A stretch of 64,000 bases of DNA from Clostridium intestinale DSM 6191 (GTDB taxonomy: Bacteria; Bacillota; Clostridia; Clostridiales; Clostridiaceae). The notes beneath the pieces are model-generated. The model did no database searches, was not told where the DNA came from, and saw nothing but the letters and a program-made list of their open reading frames with translations. This document shows, one piece after another, positions 26,663 to 34,678 of this stretch; the first letter of the stretch is position 1, and every line of letters begins with the position of its first letter. Made by a program: the position numbers and the translations under genes. The DNA is taken from NCBI RefSeq assembly GCF_900130055.1, contig NZ_FQXU01000007.1, forward strand, positions 304,168-368,167, written 5' to 3'.

Positions 26663-27673
26663 ATGTTTATAAACTTACCAGAAAATTTTTATATGAAGGT
26701 TCAATATGATAAGAATTTATTAATAAATAGAAAAGAGACAATTATAGGTATATCCCTGCCTTTAGGTGGTGGCGAGAAAAGATGGCCAATGGATAGCACT
26801 TTCCTTAAAGACTATGCAAGAAGAAAAAATGCAGTATTAAAGTTTTCAGAAAGAGCAAGCACTAATTCTGAACAATTGACCCAAGTAGAGGATTTAATAA
26901 AACAAAATATAGATGTTTTGATATTAGCTCCTATAAACTCTAAAGAGGCTTCTATTATAGTTGATAAAGCCAAGGAATCAAATATAAAGGTTGTTAATTA
27001 CGATAGACTTATCCCTAATAGCGACGTTGATTTCTTTGTATCCTTTAACGGAGTAAATATGGGTGAATTACAAGGGCGTTACCTTACTCAAAGAGCTCCT
27101 ATTGGAAATTACATCATATTATCTGGAGATCCTAACGATACTAATTCTAAATTATATAAAGAAGGAGCCATGCTGTATATAGAACCTTTAAATTCTATTG
27201 GTAAAATAAAAATAGTTACTGAAGAATCTGTTAAGGATTGGAATCCTAATGTAGCTTACGATATAGTGAAAAAATCTCTCATTACAAATGATAACAATAT
27301 TGATGCAATATTAGCTCCTAATGATGTTGTTGCGGGAGGTTCTATAAAAGCACTAGAAGAACAGGGCATTGCCGGAAAAGTTCTTGTAACTGGAATAGAT
27401 GCAGAACCTGCTGCAATTAGAAGAATACTTGAAGGTACTCAATCTATGACTATATTCACAGATTTTAGAAAAGAGGCTGAGGTAGCCATTGATGCTGCAA
27501 TAAATCTAGTTGAAAATAAACCGTTAAACGCATTTTCTGAAACAAATAACGGTAAGAAAATTGTTCCTTCATTGCTTTTAACACCAGTAATTGTTGATAG
27601 AAATAATATACAAGAGGTTCTTCTAAATACCGGTTATATTACTCTACACGATATTTATTCTTTGCAAAACTGA
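26663..27673 (+). CDS. XylF-like domain protein without signal peptide, copy 2
   Basis: 336 residues, same length and architecture as the gene before it, 10 bp apart with GAGGTGAT in the junction. Key stretches are again XylF-like (GISLPLGGGEKRW, NYDRLIPNSDVDFFVSFNG, VTGIDAEPAAIRRI). A 47-bp block (25705-25751 and 26726-26772) is identical in both copies while flanking sequence differs by about a quarter, suggesting local gene conversion or selection. Ligand residues differ in places (VAYDRF versus VNYDRL), so specificity may have diverged. Confidence 0.8.
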   Translation: MFINLPENFYMKVQYDKNLLINRKETIIGISLPLGGGEKRWPMDSTFLKDYARRKNAVLKFSERASTNSEQLTQVEDLIKQNIDVLILAPINSKEASIIVDKAKESNIKVVNYDRLIPNSDVDFFVSFNGVNMGELQGRYLTQRAPIGNYIILSGDPNDTNSKLYKEGAMLYIEPLNSIGKIKIVTEESVKDWNPNVAYDIVKKSLITNDNNIDAILAPNDVVAGGSIKALEEQGIAGKVLVTGIDAEPAAIRRILEGTQSMTIFTDFRKEAEVAIDAAINLVENKPLNAFSETNNGKKIVPSLLLTPVIVDRNNIQEVLLNTGYITLHDIYSLQN

Positions 27674-27683
27674 GGTGATATAA

Positions 27684-27800
27684 ATGTTTATAGAGTTACC
27701 AGAAAACTTTTATATTAAAGTTCAATATGAATTTATTAAGGTTGAAGATAAACATATGTATATCTTCAACCTTAATTTTATTTTCCAAAGTCCAAATTAG
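27684..27800 (+). pseudogene. Stump of a third XylF-like tandem copy
   Basis: After copy 2 the junction GAGGTGATATAAATG recurs and encodes MFIELPENFYIKVQYE, matching the first 15 residues of copy 2 (MFINLPENFYMKVQY). Homology then breaks off, the frame runs through the array terminator and ends after 38 codons at 27800. It is probably a deletion remnant; whether the short peptide is made is unknown. Confidence 0.75.
27738..27782 (+). terminator. Terminator of the XylF-like array
   Basis: AAGGTTGAAGATA pairs with TATCTTCAACCTT (27738-27773), followed by AATTTTATTTT. It lies inside the reading frame of the third-copy stump. Confidence 0.8.
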
Positions 27801-28416
27801 TAGTAGGAACTTTTCCAACTATTATAGTTTCCGCAACTGGTATGGTGTTTTTTATCTGAACTTCATCACTTTTTGTTGCAATTATAACTTTTATTGAAGT
27901 TTCAACCTCAAGGTAAATCTTATGCCGCGTTTGGTTAATTCCAGCTGACTCAAACTCAGATATATAATTTGTCTTTACACTTCCTATAGGCAACATTCTA
28001 ACTTTAACTGATGGTCCTAAATTAGATAATATAACATTTTTACTTATATATCCTATAGGTATCTTTATCCCAACAGCACCCATCTCTCTTAACTTATTTT
28101 GAGACTCTAAAGAAACCTTAGCTGCTAAAGAGTTTAATTTTATAGTATCCGCTCTAATCATGGTAATATTTCCTTGCCCATCCTTTTCTATTTTCATAAT
28201 ATCATCATAATTAAATTCTTTATCATATAAGTCTAAAATGTTTCGATCTATGACTTCAATAGCCCTTGTTCTCATCTCTCCATCTGCTACAACCATGAGG
28301 GTTGACAATATTATTTTATCTAACATGTATATAAATAATATTAACAAGCTAATAATTATAGATAAAAATACTAATATTCGTTTATTAGTTGATGTTTTTT
28401 TAGTATAATATTTCAT
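27778..28416 (-). CDS. yunB: Sporulation protein YunB
   Basis: 212 residues with one N-terminal membrane helix (residues about 14-34) and an extracytoplasmic domain of the YunB family (GEMRTRAIEVIDRNILDLY, then NLGPSVKVRMLPIGSVKTNYISEF). YunB is produced in the mother cell under SigE in Bacillus subtilis and is needed for normal sporulation; its molecular role is unclear. Start at ATG 28416 with GAGAGGT upstream. It converges with the XylF-like array, and its last codons overlap the third-copy stump. Confidence 0.9.
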   Translation of the reverse strand: MKYYTKKTSTNKRILVFLSIIISLLILFIYMLDKIILSTLMVVADGEMRTRAIEVIDRNILDLYDKEFNYDDIMKIEKDGQGNITMIRADTIKLNSLAAKVSLESQNKLREMGAVGIKIPIGYISKNVILSNLGPSVKVRMLPIGSVKTNYISEFESAGINQTRHKIYLEVETSIKVIIATKSDEVQIKNTIPVAETIIVGKVPTTNLDFGK

Positions 28417-28452
28417 ATGCAACCTCTCAATTTTATTATTAACATTTTTTAT

Positions 28453-28460
28453 GTTATAAT
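28453..28460 (+). promoter_or_regulatory. Extended -10 promoter element of the PBP gene
   Basis: TGTTATAAT (28452-28460) is an extended -10 box, about 50 bp before the PBP start codon. The -35 region (TTTATT, 28432-28437) is poor, consistent with the extended -10. Confidence 0.5.
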
Positions 28461-28509
28461 GATTACTAAATGATGATTAATTCATTTTCATGTGTTTTAG
28501 GAGGAAAGA

Positions 28510-30939
28510 ATGAACAATAACAATAAAGAAAATAAAAAACCTAAAAATAAATCCAAGAAAAAAAAGAAATCCCGAAAAGTATTTAAAACCATTGCGTTAT
28601 CTATTGGATTTATTATATTGACTGGAATTATAGTCGCCTGTGGATATGTTTATGCAATAATTAAAAGTGCTCCAGAACTAGACGTTAATTCAGTTTTAAG
28701 TTTAAGTGAACCTTCTGCCATATATGATAGCAATGAACAGCTAATCGATACTGTACACACCGAAGAAGAGCGTTACGTGGTCTCACTTAATAATATGTCT
28801 GATTATTTGAAAAATGCCTATGTGTCTATAGAAGATGAGAGATTTTATGACCATATAGGTATAGATTTAAGAAGAATTGCAGGGGCTGCTTTTACTGATG
28901 TTAAAAATAAGCTAACTGGAAAATCTGGTCTGCATGGTGCATCCACTTTAACCCAGCAGCTTTTAAAAAATACTATCTTAACTAACGATGTTACTATGGA
29001 AAGAAAATTAACAGAAATGTACCTTGCTACTAAGTTAGAAAAGATACTTCAAAAAGATCAAATCTTAGAAGCATACCTTAATACTATTCCTTTAGGTGGT
29101 AAGTTATACGGAGTTGAAGCTGCTTCAATGTACTACTTCGGAAAACCAGCTAAAGATCTTAATTTAATACAAAGTGCTTATATAGCTGGAATTACTCAAG
29201 CTCCATCTTACTACAGCGCATATACAGAAAAAATGCAAACTGACCCTACTCCTTTCATAAATAGAACTAAAACCGTTTTATCAAAAATGAAGGATCTAGG
29301 TAAAATATCAGAGGAAGAATATAACCAAGCTATTAGTACTCTAGATGAAAAGAAAAGAGATGCTTACGAATTTAAAACTCAAAAGATATCTTATAAATTA
29401 AACTACGAATGGTTTGTTAATCCAGCCATTTCTCAAGTTAAAAAAGACTTAAAAGAACAATTAAAACTAAGTGATGCTGAAATATCAAAGATGTTAGTAA
29501 ATGGTGGTTTAAAAATATACACTACCATGGATAGATCTCTTCAAGATCATGCTCAAAGTGTTTTGGACAATGAAGCTAATTTAAGAGATTTCGGTAGATC
29601 AGCTGAAAAAAATGATAAGGGAGTTTATACTCTTCAAGCTTCTGCTGTAATTATGGACTATAGAAGTGGTCAAGTTAAAGCTATGATAGGAGGACGTGGT
29701 GAACAGGATGCTAATTCTTTAAACAGAGCTTACAGCATATTAAAACCTATTGGTTCATCTACGAAACCTTTAACGGTATACGCCCCAGCTATAGATTTAA
29801 AAATGGTTAATCCAGCTACAGGCTTTAATGATGCTCCTCTACCTACAGAATTCCAAAACAAATATAAAGGTAACGGAGAACCTTATAACCCAAAAAACTC
29901 ACCTAATCAATATAGTGGTATTATTCCTATAAGAGTGGCTTTAAGAGAATCTAAAAACGTTGTTGCAGTACAGGTCGAAGATAAAATAGGTTTAAAAAAT
30001 GGAATAGCTTATGGTGAACAATTTGGACTTACTTATGCGGACGCCTCTAAAAACATTGCTGCAGTTGCTCTAGGTGAATTTGATAGTGACCCCAAAAATC
30101 CAGATGGTGGTAATCCATTTATATTAGCTCAAGCTTATGGGACTTTTGGTAATAGTGGTATTTATACAGAAGGCGCTCTTTACACTAAGGTTGTAGATGC
30201 TACAGGGAAAACCATATTAACTAAAACTCCAAAAACTAAAACAATACTTTCTGCTCAAGCAGCATATATAACTTATGATTTACTTAAAGAACCAGTTGAA
30301 AACTACTCTTCAAGTAAGGCTAAATTTGGTGCTATGCCAGTACAAGGTAAAACAGGTACTACTTCAAGCAGTAAAGACTTATGGTTTGCTGGTTTAACTC
30401 CATATCTATCTGGAGCTGTATGGGTAGGTTATGATAAACCTGAAGCTTTAGGTGCAGGCAGTGGTTATGTTGCTGGCTTATGGGGAAAGATAATGGCTAA
30501 GGCCCATGAAGGTTTAGAAGTTAAGGATATACCTCAACCTTCAGGAATTCATAAAATGCCTCTATCTTCTTTATCTGGGAAACTGCCAAGCGAAGGCACA
30601 GCTCGTGATCCTAGAGGAAGTAAGGTTGTTAATGACTGGGTTATAGATGGCTCTGAGCCTACAGAAACTGATGATTCTTATGTTATTGCTAAAGTTAATA
30701 AACTTAATGGAAAGCTTGCAACTGCAAGTACTCCTGCAAACTTAATTGAGGAAAGAGTATTTATTAAAGGAGCTACAGGTCCAGATGCTAAATACGCTCC
30801 TCCTACAGAACTTGATGATTACAAACCATCTGATGACAAAAAAGATGATCCTAAAAAAGACAATGACAAAAAAGATGATGATACAGAAAAAAATGATACA
30901 CCATCTAATACCGATCCAACAAAACCTGCAACTCATTAA
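28510..30939 (+). CDS. pbpA: Class A penicillin-binding protein (PBP1A type)
   Basis: 809 residues. A basic cytoplasmic tail and membrane anchor (residues 28-55) precede a GT51 glycosyltransferase domain (EDERFYDHIGIDLRRIAGA, then GASTLTQQLLKN) and a transpeptidase domain with SxxK in GSSTKPL, SxN in RESKNVVAV and KTG in GKTGTTSSSKDLWFAG. It polymerises and cross-links peptidoglycan on the outer membrane face. The last 40 residues are a low-complexity Asp/Lys tail (KPSDDKKDDPKKDNDKK). AGGAGG precedes the ATG. It is monocistronic. Confidence 0.94.
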   Translation: MNNNNKENKKPKNKSKKKKKSRKVFKTIALSIGFIILTGIIVACGYVYAIIKSAPELDVNSVLSLSEPSAIYDSNEQLIDTVHTEEERYVVSLNNMSDYLKNAYVSIEDERFYDHIGIDLRRIAGAAFTDVKNKLTGKSGLHGASTLTQQLLKNTILTNDVTMERKLTEMYLATKLEKILQKDQILEAYLNTIPLGGKLYGVEAASMYYFGKPAKDLNLIQSAYIAGITQAPSYYSAYTEKMQTDPTPFINRTKTVLSKMKDLGKISEEEYNQAISTLDEKKRDAYEFKTQKISYKLNYEWFVNPAISQVKKDLKEQLKLSDAEISKMLVNGGLKIYTTMDRSLQDHAQSVLDNEANLRDFGRSAEKNDKGVYTLQASAVIMDYRSGQVKAMIGGRGEQDANSLNRAYSILKPIGSSTKPLTVYAPAIDLKMVNPATGFNDAPLPTEFQNKYKGNGEPYNPKNSPNQYSGIIPIRVALRESKNVVAVQVEDKIGLKNGIAYGEQFGLTYADASKNIAAVALGEFDSDPKNPDGGNPFILAQAYGTFGNSGIYTEGALYTKVVDATGKTILTKTPKTKTILSAQAAYITYDLLKEPVENYSSSKAKFGAMPVQGKTGTTSSSKDLWFAGLTPYLSGAVWVGYDKPEALGAGSGYVAGLWGKIMAKAHEGLEVKDIPQPSGIHKMPLSSLSGKLPSEGTARDPRGSKVVNDWVIDGSEPTETDDSYVIAKVNKLNGKLATASTPANLIEERVFIKGATGPDAKYAPPTELDDYKPSDDKKDDPKKDNDKKDDDTEKNDTPSNTDPTKPATH

Positions 30940-30943
30940 AAAT

Positions 30944-30990
30944 AATAAACAAGGAGACTGATTAAAATTCAGTCTCCTTGTTTATTTTCT
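30944..30990. terminator. Bidirectional terminator between convergent genes
   Basis: An 18-bp stem AATAAACAAGGAGACTGA/TCAGTCTCCTTGTTTATT (30944-30961 and 30969-30986) is flanked by A and T runs. It serves the PBP gene and overlaps the stop codon region of the convergent gene. Confidence 0.88.
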
Positions 30991-31560
30991 TGAACTAAGT
31001 CCAATCAAACATTCCCTATCTTCTGTTGTAAAAGATAATGTAGCAGGGTTATAATCTCTTCTTATTATGCTATTAAAAACTTTTGACGCAACCTCATTAT
31101 AATTACCGCATAAATCAGTTATATCATCATTAAAAAACTGTACTATCTCCTTTTTTATAATGCCTACTACTTGCCCAACAGTTTCTGCTACCACATTTGG
31201 AATTATACCATCTGTAATTACAAATCCCCTATATAATGGGTTTCCGCCTAATGCATCTGTTAAAAGCTTTGACAGCTCTTCCCCATTTAATTTATGAATA
31301 CGAGGATATACCCGTATCTCACAAGGTGCATAAACCTTTATTTTTAATCTACTTTCACCGTATACATACTCTGGAACAAGCATATTTGCAATAGCTTTAG
31401 CTTTTTTATTATCATTAACTAAAATCCTAACAACATATTTCTCGCAAGACCTTTCCTCAAGTTCTCCAACTTCCACTTGAGGGTCTAATCCAATGGTGCA
31501 AGCAATTTTGTTTCTTTGAGTTACCCATGGTGGAGATAACTTAGTACCTGAGTGTATCAT
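30982..31560 (-). CDS. Conserved hypothetical protein (192 aa)
   Basis: I do not recognise the family. The product is soluble, without membrane segment or signal. The N-terminus MIHSGTKLSPPWVTQRNK is Pro/Trp-containing, the middle is mixed alpha/beta (VVRILVNDNKKAKAIANMLV, then VYAPCEIRVYPRIHKLNG), and the C-terminal part contains RDYNPATLSFTTEDREC. AGGGGGT precedes the ATG. Its stop codon falls in the terminator shared with the PBP gene. Confidence 0.65.
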   Translation of the reverse strand: MIHSGTKLSPPWVTQRNKIACTIGLDPQVEVGELEERSCEKYVVRILVNDNKKAKAIANMLVPEYVYGESRLKIKVYAPCEIRVYPRIHKLNGEELSKLLTDALGGNPLYRGFVITDGIIPNVVAETVGQVVGIIKKEIVQFFNDDITDLCGNYNEVASKVFNSIIRRDYNPATLSFTTEDRECLIGLSSRK

Positions 31561-31623
31561 ACAATTACCCCCTTTTAACTTCCTATTTTAGTATATTCTT
31601 CCAGTCGAATAATGTTGAATATT

Positions 31624-32007
31624 TTAAGTTAACTTTTGAAAACAAATTTGCTTAGAAATCTGATTATTGCTTGAATCAAGGGTATATTTATATATGTATG
31701 GACAATTATTTTCTCTCCAAAGCCTCATATAAATTGCATCAGCTTTCTCTTTATAATAATAATTTTCCTCATATTCATCACTAAACTCTAAAAATTCTTT
31801 AATTGAAGACATTTCAAGTTCTACATCACTATTTTTAGAATTTTTGAACAAGGGATATAAGTATTTGAGAGGAAGTAGATATTTATTTTTATCTTTTTTC
31901 TTCCCCTCCAAAATAAGCCTCTTTATGAAGGTATCTTTTTCCTCTTCTTTTATATACAATTCTAAAAACAGGAGACCTCTTTTATTTTTATTTACCTTTA
32001 ACTTCAT
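31624..32007 (-). CDS. Hypothetical protein (127 aa)
   Basis: No family recognised. The product is highly charged (Lys/Glu-rich) with many Tyr; no membrane segment or metal motif is seen. Start ATG 32007 has AGGAG six bases upstream. It lies between two other minus-strand genes (gaps 63 and 38 bp) and may be transcribed with the DUF2721 gene upstream. Confidence 0.6.
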   Translation of the reverse strand: MKLKVNKNKRGLLFLELYIKEEEKDTFIKRLILEGKKKDKNKYLLPLKYLYPLFKNSKNSDVELEMSSIKEFLEFSDEYEENYYYKEKADAIYMRLWRENNCPYIYKYTLDSSNNQISKQICFQKLT

Positions 32008-32045
32008 ATTTTTCTCCTATTCTTTATCATAAGTTAAGCTCTAGA

Positions 32046-32438
32046 TTAACAATCTTCTAAATCTTCAATTTGTACACTTATTGCTTTAACAGATATCTGC
32101 ACTTCATAAATAGATAATCCTAAAGAAATAAGCAAAGCTATAAGGGACACTCCAAAGGTTATTTCTCCCAGTAAATATCTATCTAAAAATATGCTAAACA
32201 TTGATAATACGCATAAAAAGAAACTTATTGCAGCAGCAATTTGAGTATATCTTATAATTTGTATTCTTTTATTTAAATTTCTAATCTGCTTTAAAAATCT
32301 AGGCTCCTTTTCTTTTCTATACTGAATATCTAAACTTCTTAATAACTGAGCTAAATTTAAAAATCTTGTTGTATATGCAGATATTAACAATGAAATAGCT
32401 GTAAATAATAAGGCAGGTGTGGTTAATTCAAACTTCAT
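32046..32438 (-). CDS. DUF2721 family membrane protein
   Basis: 130 residues with a hydrophobic N-terminal segment (PALLFTAISLLISAYTTRF), a basic amphipathic loop (RSLDIQYRKEKEPRFLKQI) and two C-terminal membrane helices. This three-helix layout with the loop ending in QIRNLNKRIQIIR matches DUF2721. Function unknown. AGGAGAAG precedes the ATG. An A+T-rich palindromic tract lies just upstream. Confidence 0.8.
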   Translation of the reverse strand: MKFELTTPALLFTAISLLISAYTTRFLNLAQLLRSLDIQYRKEKEPRFLKQIRNLNKRIQIIRYTQIAAAISFFLCVLSMFSIFLDRYLLGEITFGVSLIALLISLGLSIYEVQISVKAISVQIEDLEDC

Positions 32439-32458
32439 TACTCTTCTCCTATTTTAAA

Positions 32459-32519
32459 ATGTTATAATATTATAATATTGTAATGTTCCAACATTATAAC
32501 ATTGTAATATTATAATAAT
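32459..32519. repeat. A+T palindromic repeat tract
   Basis: Alternating units of ATAATATT, GTAATGTT and AACATT form imperfect inverted repeats over about 60 bp between divergent genes. It could extrude a cruciform or simply be a decayed simple repeat. Confidence 0.55.
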
Positions 32520-32596
32520 ACTTCTACAAATTTATTTCAAATATTCACTTATTTTTACTAATTAAACATATAACTTCTTCTCTATCCATATTTAAC

Positions 32597-32625
32597 TTGT
32601 CCATTTTTGTACTATGTAGTATAAT
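32597..32625 (+). promoter_or_regulatory. Promoter of the ytxH-like operon
   Basis: TTGTCC (32597-32602), 17-bp spacer, TATAAT (32620-32625), 35 bp before the start codon. Confidence 0.72.
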
Positions 32626-32659
32626 TATTCTATAAATTCAGAAAATGGAGGTACTAAAC

Positions 32660-33049
32660 ATGGGATTAAGAGATTTAGTAGAAAAAAAGAAAAGAGAACA
32701 ATTAAAGAGAAAAAAGATAGAATCAGCAAAAAAAATTAGTGTAGGTGCTACTGCTGGTATAGCTCTTGGAGTTCTAGGCGGATTACTTTTAGCTCCTAAG
32801 TCTGGTAAAGAAACAAGAGAAGACATTAAGGATGCTTATAAAAAAACTAATGAAAATATAAAAAACACTGTAAATGATACAATTACTTTAGCTAAAGATA
32901 AAAAAGAAGAAACTATTTCTAATGTAAAAGAAGCTAAAGAAAAAATTGCTTCATACCTAGAATCTAAGAAAAATTCTGTTGCAGTTAATAAGGAGATTGA
33001 AGAAGTTAAAGAAGCAGTTGAAGAAATAGCTGATAACTTGGAGGAATAA
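32660..33049 (+). CDS. YtxH domain-containing protein
   Basis: 129 residues. After a basic N-terminus comes a hydrophobic Gly-rich segment (VGATAGIALGVLGGLLLAPKSGKETRED) with the LLxAPxSGxETR signature of YtxH, then a long charged helix. In Bacillus subtilis ytxH lies with ytxG in a general stress operon; here the next gene is a DUF948-like protein, the same pairing. ATG 32660 has GGAGG upstream, and an ATG five codons earlier is part of that site. Confidence 0.82.
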   Translation: MGLRDLVEKKKREQLKRKKIESAKKISVGATAGIALGVLGGLLLAPKSGKETREDIKDAYKKTNENIKNTVNDTITLAKDKKEETISNVKEAKEKIASYLESKKNSVAVNKEIEEVKEAVEEIADNLEE

Positions 33050-33050
33050 G

Positions 33051-33365
33051 ATGTACGTTGATATAAGATATATATTTTGGGGCATTATAGGAATAGCTCT
33101 TGTTATAACCTTAGGTTACTTAGCCCTAACTTTTAAAAAACTATCAAGTTTATTAGACAATATTAACTCTACCCTAACTTCTAATAAGGAAAACATAAAT
33201 AAAACAACAACTAATATTGCTGATATAACTGGCAATGTTAAAGATATAAGTGATGCAGCAACTGACGTTACTGCTGATGTTATTGTTGCTAAAGATAGCC
33301 TTATAAATAATATGGTTATTTTTAAAGACATCTTGTCAATAGTTTTAACTACATTTAAAAAATAA
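33051..33365 (+). CDS. DUF948-like membrane protein (YtxG type)
   Basis: 104 residues: one N-terminal membrane helix (residues 8-28), then a heptad-rich helix (LSSLLDNINSTLTSNKENI onward) reminiscent of methyl-accepting coiled coils, as in DUF948 proteins. It starts one base after the ytxH-like stop codon, so translation is coupled; the two products probably work together at the membrane. Confidence 0.75.
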   Translation: MYVDIRYIFWGIIGIALVITLGYLALTFKKLSSLLDNINSTLTSNKENINKTTTNIADITGNVKDISDAATDVTADVIVAKDSLINNMVIFKDILSIVLTTFKK

Positions 33366-33390
33366 AAAAGCGACTATGTCGCTTTTTTTA
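33364..33390. terminator. Bidirectional terminator
   Basis: AAAAAAGCGAC-TAT-GTCGCTTTTTT, a perfect stem with A and T runs, between the DUF948-like gene and the convergent GNAT fusion gene. Confidence 0.88.
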
Positions 33391-34464
33391 TTCTATATAT
33401 TCTAATAACTTTTCTGTTAACTCTTCTCCTACTATAGCATTAATAATTTTAAAAGTTCCTTCCATTGAGCTCTTCCCACCTCTAGCTGTAACTATTCTCC
33501 CATTATCTACAAAGTTTTTTCCACTTATAGTAGTTGAAGGCGATAATACTTGAACTTTATCAACTATAAAATTAGGAGCTGCAATAGTGTGATCCTTAAT
33601 TAATCCGCATTGAGCTAATAGTAAGATTCCCTCTCCAGTAGCAATTATAAAATCCGAAGACTTGTACTCATTTTTTACGAAATTGCAAAGTTTTGAATCA
33701 TTTAATACATTATTGAAGCTGCTTCCCCCTGGTATTATAAGTATGTCGGAAGAAAGTTCATTTTCTATACCTCTTCTTGGAATTATATCTACTCCATTTG
33801 AGGCTTTAACAGTCCGCTCTCCTACTGTATATAAATCAAATATTTCTTTATCAGCTACTTTATTTAAGAGATTAAATAGTTCAAAGGTTGATGCAATTTC
33901 CATAAAATCTACACCATCATAAACTACACAACATACATTTTTCTTTTCGCTTTTAGATATAGTTAAAAAAGAACTTTTAGAAATTCTATAAGTAAATTCT
34001 CCTTTTTGCTGCCTTATGACTTCAAAACCAAAGGTATCCTCTATACTTTCAGGATATCTATTTAATACCTTTTCCATCATAATTTGTCCACCAAATTCTA
34101 AAAAATAATACTCTAATAACAATCTAATAGCTTCTTTTCCATATCCTTGTCTTCTGTATTTATCTTCTATTTTAATATTAAACCTAGCTATCTTAGTTGC
34201 AGAGTCATATCCATGAAAACTGACTTCTCCAATAGGTACATTATCTATATTATAAATCAAGCAATAAAAGTTCTTACCATCAGAAGGATAAATCATTTTT
34301 TGATAAAATAGCTGCCACTTTTCTTTAGGGAAATTAAAAACGCCCCCTATATCCTCCATTGTCTTTTCATCATTCCACAATCTCTGGGTATATTCTAATT
34401 CATTGAATTCCGGCTGTTTAATGTATATTAATTTCCCATCACGCCTATATAAATTATTTTTCAT
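33388..34464 (-). CDS. GNAT acetyltransferase fused to a DJ-1/PfpI-like domain lacking the Cys nucleophile
   Basis: 358 residues. Residues about 10-160 are a GNAT domain with the acetyl-CoA loop RRQGYGKEAIRLLL. Residues about 175-355 are a DJ-1/PfpI-fold domain (VVYDGVDFMEIASTFELFNLL, then DILIIPGGSSF). Where family members have the nucleophile elbow A-x-C-x-G, this one reads IIATGEGILLLAQCGLI, so the Cys is Gly and a catalytic role of the second domain is unlikely. It may sense a ligand for the acetyltransferase. ATG 34464 has GGGTG upstream; other in-frame starts lie 4 and 22 codons earlier. Confidence 0.78.
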   Translation of the reverse strand: MKNNLYRRDGKLIYIKQPEFNELEYTQRLWNDEKTMEDIGGVFNFPKEKWQLFYQKMIYPSDGKNFYCLIYNIDNVPIGEVSFHGYDSATKIARFNIKIEDKYRRQGYGKEAIRLLLEYYFLEFGGQIMMEKVLNRYPESIEDTFGFEVIRQQKGEFTYRISKSSFLTISKSEKKNVCCVVYDGVDFMEIASTFELFNLLNKVADKEIFDLYTVGERTVKASNGVDIIPRRGIENELSSDILIIPGGSSFNNVLNDSKLCNFVKNEYKSSDFIIATGEGILLLAQCGLIKDHTIAAPNFIVDKVQVLSPSTTISGKNFVDNGRIVTARGGKSSMEGTFKIINAIVGEELTEKLLEYIE

Positions 34465-34573
34465 ATAATCACCCATAATTTCCTTTGATACTAATAATAT
34501 CTCATATTTTAACTTTTTTATCAATTGCATTTTATTTTTGATAGTTATTTGTAACTTATGAGGTAAAAAAATC

Positions 34574-34602
34574 TTGATTTACTTATTTATTGACTATATA
34601 AT
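34574..34602 (+). promoter_or_regulatory. Promoter of the XRE-pot operon
   Basis: TTGATT (34574-34579), 17-bp spacer, TATAAT (34597-34602). Two operator-like repeats begin 11 bp downstream of the -10 box, at the expected start of transcription. Confidence 0.75.
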
Positions 34603-34613
34603 AATATTTGTTT

Positions 34614-34652
34614 GTTTAGTAATCTTAAACTTTCAGTTTAGTAAAACTTACA
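34614..34652 (+). promoter_or_regulatory. Probable operator of the XRE-cupin regulator (pot side)
   Basis: GTTTAGTAATCTTAAAC (34614-34630) is a near-palindrome with GTTTA/TAAAC ends. A second GTTTAGTAA follows exactly 22 bp later (34636-34644). The same motif with the same phasing occurs upstream of speD at 44372-44437. Confidence 0.7.
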
Positions 34653-34678
34653 TTTCACAACTTAAAAGGAGTGTTTAT

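Noticed and set aside
32555..32575. Further polyamine operator near the ytxH-like operon (TTTACTAATTAAAC)
   Set aside because: One base shorter than the consensus, lacks the GTTTA end and has no second phased copy; probably chance.
33388..34464. Frameshifted pair of separate genes
   Set aside because: The frame is open throughout, with a continuous linker and conserved motifs on both sides; a fusion explains it better.
34574..34678. Longer N-terminus for the XRE-cupin regulator
   Set aside because: The upstream in-frame stretch contains the -35, -10 and operator repeats and lacks a ribosome binding site; ATG 34679 has a strong one.
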